DNA of 64,000 nucleotides from Acidocella aquatica (GCF_030160635.1 NZ_BSOS01000067.1:186001-250000), one strand, 5' to 3'. Shown: positions 46,688 through 54,286, counted from the first letter of the stretch. Numbers and translations are program-made. The notes: generated from the letters alone by a model not told the origin.

Positions 46688-47380
46688 TTAATGATGTGTT
46701 GCCGGAATCACGCCAGGAGGCACCGGGCGGGCGCCGAAGATCGCCGTGCCGACGCGCACATGCGTGGCCCCGGCGGCAATTGCGATCTCGAAATCGCCGG
46801 ACATGCCCATCGAGCGCACCGCCAGCCCATGCGCATCGGCCATCGCGGCCAGGCGTTTGAAATAGGGCAGCGGGTCCACCCCCTCGGGCGGAATGCACAT
46901 CAACCCCTTCAGCGCCGCGCCAAAGCGCGCCCGGCTGGCCTTTATAAAACCATCCGCCGCCGCCAAGGGCACGCCCGCCTTCTGCGGCTCGTCACCTATG
47001 TTCACCTGCACCAGCAGCTCCGGCAGCCGCCCGGCAGCCGCAGCCGCCTTGGCGATGGCATCGCTGAGGCGTTCGCGGTCCAGGCTGTCGATCGCATCGG
47101 CAAGGCGCACCGCATGCGCCGCCTTGTTGGTCTGCAACGCGCCGATCAGGTGCAGCTTCGCGCCGGGGATGGGGAATTTCTCCTCCGCCTCCTGCACCTT
47201 GTTCTCGCCGAACACCGCCTGCCCCGCCGCCAGCGCGGCCAGCACCGCCGCGCGCGGGTGGGTTTTGCTCACCGCGATCAGCGTCACATCCGCAGGGTCG
47301 CGCCCCGCCGCGCGCGCGGCGGCGGCGATGCGGGCATGAATGTTTTCCAGGTTCGCCGCGATCATCGTAAGGTCAGCCAT
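46688..47380 (-). CDS. yggS: PLP-binding protein of the YggS/ProsC family
   Basis: Single-domain alanine-racemase-fold protein that buffers PLP. The PLP lysine is in VTLIAVSKTHP (near residue 39). Other blocks are FGENKVQEAEEK, HLIGALQTNKA, MGMSGDFEIA and THVRVGTAIFG. It has 230 residues from ATG 47380. That start codon shares two base pairs with the start of the divergent ThiE-like gene (CATG at 47378-47381). Confidence 0.93.
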   Translation of the reverse strand: MADLTMIAANLENIHARIAAAARAAGRDPADVTLIAVSKTHPRAAVLAALAAGQAVFGENKVQEAEEKFPIPGAKLHLIGALQTNKAAHAVRLADAIDSLDRERLSDAIAKAAAAAGRLPELLVQVNIGDEPQKAGVPLAAADGFIKASRARFGAALKGLMCIPPEGVDPLPYFKRLAAMADAHGLAVRSMGMSGDFEIAIAAGATHVRVGTAIFGARPVPPGVIPATHH

Positions 47381-47975
47381 GGATGCACGGTTAATCGCCT
47401 GGGGCCGGAGGGTAAAGCGGATTTCTGGCCCGCCGCCGCTCTGGCTGTTCACCGACCCGGCGCGGATGCCGGATCTGCTGGCGGTGGTCCGCGCCCTGCC
47501 GCCCCGGCTGTGCGGCGTGGTGTTCCGCCACGACACCGCGCCAGACCGCGCCGCGCTGGGCGCAAAACTCGCGGCACTCTGCCGGGCGCGCCACATCGCC
47601 CTGGTGGTGGCGGGCGATGCGCGGCTCGCGGCCAGCTTAAAAGCCGGGGTGCATCTGCGCGGCGGCCGGCGCGGCGGGGTTTTGCCCCTGCCACGCCGCG
47701 CGCTTGTCACCGCCTCGGCCCATAATCAGGCGCAACTGCACCGGGCGCGGCAGGCCGGTGCGCAAATCATCTTCATCTCCCCGGTTTTCCCCACTGCCAG
47801 CCACCCCGGGGCCGCCGCGCTTGGCAATTTGGGCTTCCAAACCCTGGCGCGCCGGGCGGGTAGAGCAAAAGCGTTCGCCCTGGGGGGAATTAATGGATAT
47901 TCCATCCACCGGCTGGGAAAAACCTGCCCCGGCGGCGGCGCGATTGAGGCGTTTTTACTGCCCGGCAAAGAATAA
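47379..47975 (+). CDS. ThiE/TenI-like thiamine phosphate synthase family protein
   Basis: TIM-barrel protein of about 198 residues resembling thiamine-phosphate synthase. It has strand 1 PPPLWLFTDPAR, the central KAGVHLRGG (normally GVHLGQ.D in ThiE), ISPVFPTASHPG, and AFALGGINGYS near the end. The pyrophosphate-binding residues of true ThiE are partly altered, so it may be a TenI-type or divergent enzyme. It starts on the base-pair overlap with yggS. The next 317 bp are the porin leader. Confidence 0.7.
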   Translation: MDARLIAWGRRVKRISGPPPLWLFTDPARMPDLLAVVRALPPRLCGVVFRHDTAPDRAALGAKLAALCRARHIALVVAGDARLAASLKAGVHLRGGRRGGVLPLPRRALVTASAHNQAQLHRARQAGAQIIFISPVFPTASHPGAAALGNLGFQTLARRAGRAKAFALGGINGYSIHRLGKTCPGGGAIEAFLLPGKE

Positions 47976-48011
47976 AATTATAAAAGCGATATTGTAGATA
48001 GTATTAGTATA

Positions 48012-48050
48012 AAGACATTCATTAAAATGTCACATTCATAAAAATGTCTT
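48012..48050. promoter_or_regulatory. Tandem 17-bp dyads upstream of the porin gene
   Basis: Two adjacent 17-bp direct repeats, 48015-48031 and 48032-48048, differ at one base. Each is itself an inverted repeat (gacatt/aatgtc at the ends). They lie in a strongly A+T-rich stretch (47971-48100) about 245 bp before the porin start. The layout is that of two operator half-sets on one helix face. OmpR-type or other envelope regulators are possible binders; this is inference. Confidence 0.6.
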
Positions 48051-48094
48051 GATTTCTCCACTGAACTTTCGATTCATATTTAACAGTATTGTAA

Positions 48095-48292
48095 TATACA
48101 TGTGGCGTTTCCGCCACAGTTGCCATGAAATGCCGGAACATCACGGTTCCGAGATTGCGTCAGCGCCGGGATGTGGCTTTTAAGGGGCCATCAGGGTGGC
48201 CTGCCTGCGGGCGGCGCCGCTCAGACCCTGGGGTTTAAAGCCCGTCATATTTGTTTCCCGCCGGGTTACCGGCTCAACGAGAAGGATATTTC
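48095..48292 (+). promoter_or_regulatory. Long structured 5' leader of the porin gene
   Basis: Between the A+T-rich promoter-like zone and the porin ATG lie about 190 bases able to fold. There is a perfect 7-bp stem TGTGGCG/CGCCACA (48101-48107, 48112-48118) and a second at about 48134-48150 (CGGAAC/GTTCCG), followed by G/C-rich pairing segments. AAGGA at 48283-48287 is the ribosome site. Such leaders in outer-membrane protein mRNAs are often targets of small RNAs; that role is inferred. Confidence 0.5.
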
Positions 48293-49615
48293 ATGCGCAA
48301 GTTACTCCTGGCCTCCGCGGCCTCGATGGGCGCTCTGCTCGCCGCCACCTCCGGCGCCATGGCGCAGCCGGTCAAGCCGGTCGCCGCAGGCACCGTCGCC
48401 GTGCATCTTAACGGCTATCTGCAGTTCGAAATCGGCGCGCAGGGCTCCACCTTCAACACGGTCGGCGGCAACAAGCTGAACACGGTCGCCACTGACGGTG
48501 AAGTCCGCCTGTATCCTGGTTTCGACGGGCAGACGATTGAAGGCATCGACTACGGCGTCCAGGTCGAACTGCGGACCTCCGCCACCAACGCCGGCAAGGG
48601 CGTTAACAGCAATGCCACCGCCTCCAACGGCAACGGCACCGGCGGCCTCTATGTTCGCCGCGCCTATGGCTACCTCGGCACCCCGGATGCCGGCTTCGTG
48701 CGCTTCGGCCAGACCGACAGCGTTTACGGCCTGATGCAGAACGGCGTGCTTGAAGCCTACGGCGACGGCAACCAGTGGCCTGCTGACGGTGGCCCGGTTT
48801 CCATCCTGCCGACCCATGCCGTTCCTGGCCAGTTCATCTATGCCGACCAGGGCGCTCTGTATGCCACCGACAAGATCGTCTACATCTCCCCGGCCTACAC
48901 TGACCCGCTACTGGGCGGCGCCGCCAACGCCGGCATCGGCTTCGAGCCCAGCTCCAACGGGTTCAAACAAGGCTACGCCAACTGCACCGTCGCCGGCTCG
49001 ACCTGCTCGGCGCTGACGGCCTCTTCCACGCCTGGCGACGTCAACGGCACACGCCGCAAGGACACGGTCGACGTGATGGCGCAATACCTGCTGAAGGCTG
49101 ACGGCTTTGCCAGCAAGTTCTCCGGCGGCTACCTGCACGGCTCGCCGGTGACCTACAACGGCGTCCCGCAAGAATCCGGCCCGCTGGTGCATGGCTATGA
49201 CGACCTGAGCGCCTACCAGTTCGGCGCGCAGACCACCTACGCCGGCCTCACCCTGGGCGCCAACGTGAAGGGCGGCGCCATCGAGGATGGCTACGCGATG
49301 AAGCCCAAGGGCGCGCGCGATGCCCTCGCCTATATCGTTGGCGCAACTTATGTGATCGGGCCTTATGTGGTCGGCGCCAGCTACTTCAACAGCCAGTCGG
49401 CCGGCACCTATGACCCGACCAAGGCCGGGAAGGAAGCCCGTACGCTGAGCGAATACGGCTTCACCGCCGGCGGCAACTATGTGCTCGCCCGCCAGATGAA
49501 CCTGTTCGTGGAATACATGTACGGCCACGCGCACCAGCCGGGTAACGCCAACCTGAGCGCCATGGGCAATACCCAGGCACAAATCGTCACCGCCGGCGCC
49601 ACCATCAAGTGGTAA
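48293..49615 (+). CDS. Outer-membrane porin, Gram-negative trimeric type
   Basis: 440-residue exported beta-barrel. A 24-residue Sec signal ends in GAMAQP. The mature chain has alternating strands rich in aromatic residues (VAVHLNGYLQFEIG, LYVRRAYGYLGTPDAGFVRFG, GFTAGGNYVLARQMNLFVEY) and ends ATIKW, an aromatic end suited to BAM recognition. The segment YLGTPDAGFVRFGQ is typical of porins. ATG 48293 is supported by AAGGA and the signal peptide; an upstream ATG at 48251 would spoil it. A good terminator follows. Likely abundant and regulated. Confidence 0.88.
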   Translation: MRKLLLASAASMGALLAATSGAMAQPVKPVAAGTVAVHLNGYLQFEIGAQGSTFNTVGGNKLNTVATDGEVRLYPGFDGQTIEGIDYGVQVELRTSATNAGKGVNSNATASNGNGTGGLYVRRAYGYLGTPDAGFVRFGQTDSVYGLMQNGVLEAYGDGNQWPADGGPVSILPTHAVPGQFIYADQGALYATDKIVYISPAYTDPLLGGAANAGIGFEPSSNGFKQGYANCTVAGSTCSALTASSTPGDVNGTRRKDTVDVMAQYLLKADGFASKFSGGYLHGSPVTYNGVPQESGPLVHGYDDLSAYQFGAQTTYAGLTLGANVKGGAIEDGYAMKPKGARDALAYIVGATYVIGPYVVGASYFNSQSAGTYDPTKAGKEARTLSEYGFTAGGNYVLARQMNLFVEYMYGHAHQPGNANLSAMGNTQAQIVTAGATIKW

Positions 49616-49678
49616 TGGCCTGAACGGAATTCGCGCCTGGCCCACTCCGGCAGTCAGGCGCGAACCCTCAGCTAAAAG

Positions 49679-49709
49679 GGGTGGCGGGCAACCGCCGCCC
49701 TTTTTCTTT
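49679..49709 (+). terminator. Rho-independent terminator after the porin gene
   Basis: A 9-bp stem (49679-49687 with 49692-49700, one G-T wobble) closes a GCAA loop and is followed by TTTTTCTTT. A second, longer-range inverted repeat TTCGCGCCTG/CAGGCGCGAA spans 49630-49663. Together they should end transcription efficiently. Confidence 0.88.
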
Positions 49710-49786
49710 GGCTAGCGGTTCTGGCCCTTGGCGGATGCGGGCTTGAAGGCTAAACAACCATCAAGTTTCAGGTTTGGAGAGTTCAG

Positions 49787-50326
49787 TTGCGGATGTTCAA
49801 AAAAATCGCCGGCCCCGCCGTGTTGCTCCTCGGCGCAATGGCTCTGACCGGCTGCGGCAAAAACCCGCCCAGCATAGCCGCCGTGAATAACCCTGAAACC
49901 TCCAGCCTGCCGGGCGCCATGGCCTCGACCGACTCCAGCTCCTCGGGCACGCTCTTCACCTTCGGCAAGGGCTCCAGCAGCAGCACCGCCCAGGCCACGC
50001 AAATCCAGGTCAACGCCTATCTCTGGCGCGCCACGCTCAACACGCTGGCGTTCATGCCTCTGGTCTCGGCCGACCCGTTCGGCGGCGTCATCATCACCGA
50101 TTGGTACACGCCCCCCGCCACCCCCGGTGAGCGCTTCAAGGTCAATGCCTATATCCTCGGGCGCGAACTCACCGCCGACGCCATCCAGGTCAGCGTGTTC
50201 CACCAGACCCAGGAAAATGGGCAGTGGGTTGATACCCCCGCCGACCCCGCCACCGCCGGCGGCCTCGAAGACCGCATCCTCGCCAACGCCGCCAACCTCC
50301 AGGCCGCGGCGCAGCACACGAATTAG
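49787..50326 (+). CDS. DUF3576-type lipoprotein
   Basis: About 179-residue lipoprotein: a signal sequence with lipobox LTGC near residue 23, a Ser-rich linker, then a conserved domain (QVNAYLWRATLNTLAFMPL, DPFGGVIITDWYT, RFKVNAYILGREL, ANAANLQAAAQH). This domain is widespread in alphaproteobacteria with unknown function. TTG 49787 has the best ribosome-site spacing (GGAG at 49776-49779); ATG 49793 is in the same frame. The TAG stop runs straight into a palindromic element. Confidence 0.8.
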   Translation: MRMFKKIAGPAVLLLGAMALTGCGKNPPSIAAVNNPETSSLPGAMASTDSSSSGTLFTFGKGSSSSTAQATQIQVNAYLWRATLNTLAFMPLVSADPFGGVIITDWYTPPATPGERFKVNAYILGRELTADAIQVSVFHQTQENGQWVDTPADPATAGGLEDRILANAANLQAAAQHTN

Positions 50327-50381
50327 AGCAATAATCATCTGAACTGAACCTGCCGGTTCAATTCAGATGATTGAAATTGCT
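50327..50381. repeat. 40-bp hairpin cassette element (type B)
   Basis: agcaat (50327-50332), a 40-bp palindrome (50333-50372; arms aatcatctga / tcagatgatt plus inner tgaacc/ggttca), then gaaattgct. It has the same frame and length as the elements at 12975 and 59922, but the arm sequence is different and still self-complementary. It begins at the base after the DUF3576 stop codon. Confidence 0.85.
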
Positions 50382-50401
50382 CGCTCAAAAAAAGCTAGTG
50401 T

Positions 50402-50452
50402 CCTGCCCCTGAAGTCCGCTGCATCCCGCAGCGGACGGAAGGGACAAGCAGG
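50402..50452. repeat. Nested inverted repeat
   Basis: A perfect 9-bp stem GTCCGCTGC/GCAGCGGAC (50414-50422, 50428-50436) sits inside an outer pair CCTGC/GCAGG (50402-50406, 50448-50452). No coding potential. It is one of three fold-back units packed into the 310-bp gap 50327-50636. Its relation to the other repeats is unclear. Confidence 0.6.
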
Positions 50453-50504
50453 CCAATGAAAACAAAGCGCAAATTTTTTCTGGGGCACCGGCCCTGATAT
50501 GCTA

Positions 50505-50612
50505 GGCTATAGCCTGATCGCACCTAAAGCGATCAGGCTATAGCCTTTTTGCTGAGGGCGATTTACGCATCAGGCCGCTCAAAATGAGCGGGCGTCATGC
50601 GATCGCGCTCTC
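50505..50612. repeat. Inverted, diverged type A element with terminator-like hairpin
   Basis: A perfect 17-bp stem (50505-50521, 50529-50545; loop acctaaa) is followed by TTTTT (50546-50550) and can terminate plus-strand transcription. Next, gctgagggcgatt...gcgatcgcgctc is a diverged reverse-complement copy of the type A block. In forward copies at 54111 and 63731 the same terminal hairpin (core cctgatcgc/gcgatcagg, loop ctaaa) stands at the other end, as expected for an inverted element. Confidence 0.8.
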
Positions 50613-50636
50613 GTAAAAACACGAACGGAGGGTATC

Positions 50637-50867
50637 ATGGAGCTGGAAAACCAAGGCGACCATATCGCATTGCTCGCGTTAATGATCTCCGGCGTGCTCA
50701 TCCATCGGCTCGACCAGATCGGCCAGCTGGATGAGACAACCGCCCTACATCTGCACAAACTCGTGGCCGGAGTCCGCATTCACGCAAAATCGCGCGGATT
50801 GACCGACCTTAACACCCTGTTTGACAATCTCGACCGCACGCTGGCCCATAAACTTCCAAAAGCCTGA
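50637..50867 (+). CDS. Small hypothetical protein, 76 residues
   Basis: Not recognised. A predicted soluble, mostly helical protein with His-rich stretches (HRLDQIGQLDETTALHLHKL, RIHAKSRGL). A strong CGGAGGG ribosome site (50626-50632) lies four bases before the ATG, and codon use is in line with real genes of the window, so translation is likely. The preceding 310 bp are repeats with a terminator-like hairpin, so its promoter is probably between 50551 and 50625. It converges on the acidic protein gene. Confidence 0.65.
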   Translation: MELENQGDHIALLALMISGVLIHRLDQIGQLDETTALHLHKLVAGVRIHAKSRGLTDLNTLFDNLDRTLAHKLPKA

Positions 50868-50904
50868 AGCCCAAAACCAGCCTCAGCCACTTTGCCGCAC
50901 CGTG

Positions 50905-51369
50905 TTACCCCACGGTCACGACAATAACATGCCCCGCGTCGGCTTCGGCCAACGCGGTGTGCAGCGCCGCGATCCCCGCCAGCATCATCTCCCCCGCATC
51001 CTCATCCTCTTCCTCGGTGAAGTCCTCATAGGCCTCGCCTAGTTCTTCCTCATCGAAATTATCCGGGTTCAGGGCCTCCAGATATTTATCCTGGTCCTCC
51101 GCGGTCATGATAAACACCAGCGCCTGCGAGGCTTCCGCGATCTCGGCCACCGTCTCGTTCTCGCTGGCCTCCAGCTCAATGTCATAATCATCGGAGAGGA
51201 TCGGCAGCAACACCGAAAAAACCTCGCCATCATAATCAAAATCCGCCACCGAGGTCCCGTTGGCGGCCAAAAACGCCGCCAGCGCCTGCGGATCATCCTC
51301 CTGCGCCGCAGCGACCAGATCATTCAGATCCGCACGCGGCAAACGAGTAAAAACAGCAGTGGCCGCCAT
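50905..51369 (-). CDS. Acidic hypothetical protein, 154 residues
   Basis: Not recognised. Strongly acidic, with a run of Asp/Glu near residues 104-124 (NFDEEELGEAYEDFTEEEDE) and a hydrophobic end GHVIVVTVG. No signal peptide or membrane helix is apparent. The compact pattern of helices and strands (VFSVLLPILSDDYDIEL) suggests a folded domain with an acidic insert. It stands alone downstream of metZ on the same strand, 93 bp away, with a palindrome between. Confidence 0.7.
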   Translation of the reverse strand: MAATAVFTRLPRADLNDLVAAAQEDDPQALAAFLAANGTSVADFDYDGEVFSVLLPILSDDYDIELEASENETVAEIAEASQALVFIMTAEDQDKYLEALNPDNFDEEELGEAYEDFTEEEDEDAGEMMLAGIAALHTALAEADAGHVIVVTVG

Positions 51370-51425
51370 GCTTATCTCCCAACAATATCGGCGCCAACCT
51401 TACCAGGGCGCCGGAGGGTGTTCAA

Positions 51426-51464
51426 TAAGCCAGGCCATGGGGCGCTGCCCCCTGGCCTGGCTTA
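51426..51464 (-). terminator. Perfect palindrome overlapping the metZ stop codon
   Basis: A 12-bp perfect stem (51426-51437 with 51453-51464) continues into an inner GGGGC/GCCCC stem. The metZ TAA (51462-51464) forms the edge of the right arm. The same style (TAAGgCC edge, G-run, C-run) is seen in the arms of the ilvE/ppsR inverted duplication. No T tract follows, so it is either a weak terminator or a 3'-end stabiliser. Confidence 0.65.
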
Positions 51465-52649
51465 CGAAACCGCTCCCAGCGCCTGGGTCAGGTCGTCGAT
51501 GATATCGGCTTGGTCTTCGAGGCCGACGGAGAGGCGGATGGTGCCCTCGGTGATGCCGAGGCGGGCGCGTTCCTCGGGGCCGATGCGCATATGGGTGGTT
51601 GTGGCCGGGTGGGTTGCGAGTGATTTGGTGTCGCCGAGGTTATTGGAGATGGTGATGATCCTGAATGCGTTCATCAGCGCGAAGGCTGCCGCCTTGCCGC
51701 CTTTCAGCTCAAAGGTCACCATGGTGCCGCCGCCGCTCATCTGGCTCATGGCGAGTTCGCGTTGCGGGTGTGAGGCGAGGGTTGGGTAGAGGGCGCGCGA
51801 GATTTCCGGGCGTGATTCCAGAAAATTGGCGATGGCTTCGGCGGCGGCTGATTGCGCCTTCACGCGCAGGGCCATGGTTTCCAGCCCCTTGAGGATAACC
51901 CATGCATTGAACGGCGAGAGCGCGGGACCGGTGTTGCGGAAGAACGGCTGAAAAACCTCCTCCATCCATTTTTTCGGCCCCAGCACGGCGCCGCCGAGCA
52001 CGCGGCCTTGGCCGTCCATATGTTTGGTGGCGGAATACACCACCACATCGGCGCCAAATTCGAGCGGGCGCTGCAGCAGCGGGGTGGCGAACACGTTGTC
52101 GACCACCACGAGCGCGCCGGCGGCATGGGCCAGGCTGCAAACCGCGCGCAGGTCCACCATGTCGAGCATCGGGTTGGAGGGGGTCTCCAGCAGCACCATG
52201 GCGGCGGGGGTGGCGAGGGCCTTGCCCCAGGCGGCCAGGTCGGCGCCGTCAACAAACTCGGTGGTGATGCCGTATTGCGGCAACAAGGTGCTCACGATCC
52301 AGTGACAGGAGCCAAACAGCGCGCGCGCCGCGACCACACGGTCCCCCGCCTTCAGCCCGGCCAGCATCGCCGATGAGACCGCCGCCATGCCGGTTGCCGT
52401 GCAGCGGCACACATCCGCGCCCTCGATCGCCGCGAGCTTCTGTTCCAGCATGCTCACCGTCGGGTTGGAGAACCGCGAATATTGGTAGTGCTGGATCTGG
52501 TTGGCGAACACCGCCTCGGCCATTTCCGCGCTCTCATACACAAAGCCGGAGGTGAGAAAGAGAGCCTCGGCGTTTTCATCTAAATTCGTACGGATACGCC
52601 CGGCGTGAATCAGCTTGGTTGCCAACCGCTGGCTATCGGAATCGCTCAT
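51462..52649 (-). CDS. metZ: O-succinylhomoserine sulfhydrylase
   Basis: PLP enzyme of the Cys/Met metabolism family (395 residues) that makes homocysteine from O-succinylhomoserine and sulphide. The PLP lysine is in VVYSATKHMDGQGRVLGG (near 210). Other blocks are YQYSRFSNPTV and FVDGADLAAW. ATG 52649 has AAGGGGA upstream. A SAM-II riboswitch lies about 65 bp before it, tying the gene to methionine control. O-acetylhomoserine or cystathionine enzymes of the same fold are less likely given the riboswitch and signature. Confidence 0.9.
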   Translation of the reverse strand: MSDSDSQRLATKLIHAGRIRTNLDENAEALFLTSGFVYESAEMAEAVFANQIQHYQYSRFSNPTVSMLEQKLAAIEGADVCRCTATGMAAVSSAMLAGLKAGDRVVAARALFGSCHWIVSTLLPQYGITTEFVDGADLAAWGKALATPAAMVLLETPSNPMLDMVDLRAVCSLAHAAGALVVVDNVFATPLLQRPLEFGADVVVYSATKHMDGQGRVLGGAVLGPKKWMEEVFQPFFRNTGPALSPFNAWVILKGLETMALRVKAQSAAAEAIANFLESRPEISRALYPTLASHPQRELAMSQMSGGGTMVTFELKGGKAAAFALMNAFRIITISNNLGDTKSLATHPATTTHMRIGPEERARLGITEGTIRLSVGLEDQADIIDDLTQALGAVS

Positions 52650-52712
52650 CTCAAATCCCCTTGCTTCACAAACATGCCCGGCCACAGGGGAGGTGGCGCA
52701 TGGCAGCGCCAC

Positions 52713-52790
52713 AGCCTCTTTAGCGCGTTTATTTAATGGCATCCGCTGGGATACCGCCTCGCCGCAATCCGGCCGGACAAATCACGAGGT
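52713..52790 (-). promoter_or_regulatory. SAM-II riboswitch (metA/metZ element)
   Basis: On the minus strand the leader shows the SAM-II pattern: P1 CCUCG (52785-52789) with CGAGG (52757-52761), the conserved UGAUUUG after the 5' arm, UUGCGGC before the 3' arm, then UUAAAUAA and the terminal GCUAAAGAGGC (52714-52724) that forms the pseudoknot. High SAM should lower metZ expression. Between P1 and UUAAA there is an extra segment of about 18 bases able to form a small hairpin (52738-52758). The AAAGAGG is unusually far (about 65 bases) from the ATG. Confidence 0.88.
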
Positions 52791-52919
52791 GAGTTTCCGC
52801 CTAAACCCGCCTGCCCGCCCGGTCAATGCCGGTTAGGGGGCCGGTTGCGGGAAACGGCGGCGTCTGCTTGGATGCGGCACCCATAACAACGGTTACAATA
52901 AACCAAAAGGAAACGACAC

Positions 52920-54011
52920 ATGAAAGCAGCCGTGCTGAACCGCCTGAGCGGCGTTTTTGAGATCGAGGAAATCCAGATTGACTCGCCGCGTGGCCGTGAA
53001 GTCCTGGTTGAGGTGAAAGCCTCCGGCCTGTGCCACTCCGACCTGCACATGGCAGAAAGCGATTATGGCATGCCCCTGCCCGCCGTGGCCGGGCATGAGC
53101 TGGCAGGCATCGTGCGCGAGCTTGGGCCGGATGTGCGCGGCCTGGCGGTGGGGGACCATGTGGTCGGCTCGCTCATCCAGTTCTGCGGCCATTGCGACGC
53201 CTGCCTCGGCGGGCGCACCTACCAGTGCGAACACCCCGAGGAGACCGTGCGCGGGCCAACCGATGCCCCGCGCCTGAGCCGCGACGGCCAGCAGGTGTAC
53301 GCCACTTTCGGCACCGCCGCCTTCGCCGCCTTCTCCCTGGTGCATGAAAACCAGCTGGTGAAGGTGCCCAAGGAACTCCCCTTTCCGCAGGCCTGCATCC
53401 TCGGCTGCGGCACCGTCACCGGCGCCGGGGCCGCGATTAACACCGCCAATGTGCAGGCGGGGGACACCGTCGCCGTCTTCGGTGCCGGCGGCGTCGGCCT
53501 CAATGTCATCTCCGGCGCGAAGCTCGCGGGCGCCACGCGCATTATCGCCATCGACACGCAACCCAAAAAAGAAGAACTGGCCCGCAAATTCGGCGCCACC
53601 GACTTCGTCAACCCGGCGGATGGCGACCCGGTGGCCGCCGTGCGCGCGCTCACGGGCGGCGGGGTGCATCACGCCTTCGAGGTCATCGGCCTGAAGGCCA
53701 CCACCGAACAGGCCATTAAAATGGTGCGTCTGGGCGGCGGTGTGTATCTCATCGGGGTGCACAAACCAGGCTCGACCATCACCATCGATGTGCTGGCCGA
53801 CATGGCCTACAGCCAGGCCACCATCAAGGCCGTGTATATGGGCTCCACCAACATCCGCCACGATATCCCGATGTACGCTAACCTCTACCTCCAGGGCCGC
53901 TTCAACCTCGACGACCTGATCTCCAGGGAAATCAATATCTCCGAGATCAACGCCGCCTATAAGGAGCTGAAAACCGGCGCCATCGCGCGCAGTGTCATCA
54001 CCTCGTTCTAA
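52920..54011 (+). CDS. Zinc-dependent alcohol dehydrogenase
   Basis: 363-residue medium-chain dehydrogenase. Catalytic-zinc ligands are in SGLCHSDLHM and AGHELAG. The structural-zinc loop is CGHCDACLGGRTYQC, and the NAD site is VFGAGGVGLNVISGA followed by an Asp (IAIDTQPKK). It is closest in type to class III-like or NDMA-linked bacterial enzymes; the natural alcohol is unknown. AAAAGGAAA precedes the ATG. It is divergent from metZ. The stop runs into a composite repeat element. Confidence 0.88.
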   Translation: MKAAVLNRLSGVFEIEEIQIDSPRGREVLVEVKASGLCHSDLHMAESDYGMPLPAVAGHELAGIVRELGPDVRGLAVGDHVVGSLIQFCGHCDACLGGRTYQCEHPEETVRGPTDAPRLSRDGQQVYATFGTAAFAAFSLVHENQLVKVPKELPFPQACILGCGTVTGAGAAINTANVQAGDTVAVFGAGGVGLNVISGAKLAGATRIIAIDTQPKKEELARKFGATDFVNPADGDPVAAVRALTGGGVHHAFEVIGLKATTEQAIKMVRLGGGVYLIGVHKPGSTITIDVLADMAYSQATIKAVYMGSTNIRHDIPMYANLYLQGRFNLDDLISREINISEINAAYKELKTGAIARSVITSF

Positions 54012-54146
54012 ATCAATGAAATTGATCGTAAAACATAAGGTAGAGTGCGATCGTTTGAGGTTCGCTCAACCGAGCGAGCCGAAAGCGTGAATCGCCCTCA
54101 GAAAAACGGCCAGAGCCTGATCGCACTTAAAGCGACCAGGCTCTAG
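54012..54146. repeat. Composite palindromic element lacking the 40-bp cassette, with type A block
   Basis: Starts right after the adh stop: atcaat joined directly to gaaattgatcgtaaaac, the same flanks as at 12975 but with exactly the 40-bp palindrome missing. From 54043 follows the type A block, identical over 75 bases to 63663-63737, ending in a hairpin (agagcctgatcgc/gcgaccaggctct, loop acttaaa, 54112-54144). Probably the adh transcript end. Confidence 0.85.
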
Positions 54147-54212
54147 CCACGCCACTACGCGCCGGGCCGCGCTTGCGCAGTCCGGCGCGGCAGATTATGT
54201 GTGCGCTCATGG

Positions 54213-54286
54213 GCGGGTATGATGTAATGGTAGCCTGTTAGCTTCCCAAGCTTGATGCGCGGGTTCGATTCCCGCTACCCGCTCCA
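54213..54286 (+). tRNA. tRNA-Gly(CCC)
   Basis: 74 bases including an encoded CCA (54284-54286). The acceptor arms GCGGGTA/TACCCGC and the T arm GCGGG-TTCGATT-CCCGC pair fully. The anticodon loop TTCCCAA has anticodon CCC at 54245-54247 and reads GGG codons. The D stem (T-C) and anticodon stem (T-T) each show one mismatch, so the body is slightly loose, but all invariant bases are present. Confidence 0.93.

Noticed and set aside
48015-48048. Tandem 17-bp repeats as a CRISPR-like or satellite array
   Set aside because: Only two units with no spacers; each is a dyad in a promoter region, so operator sites are the better reading.
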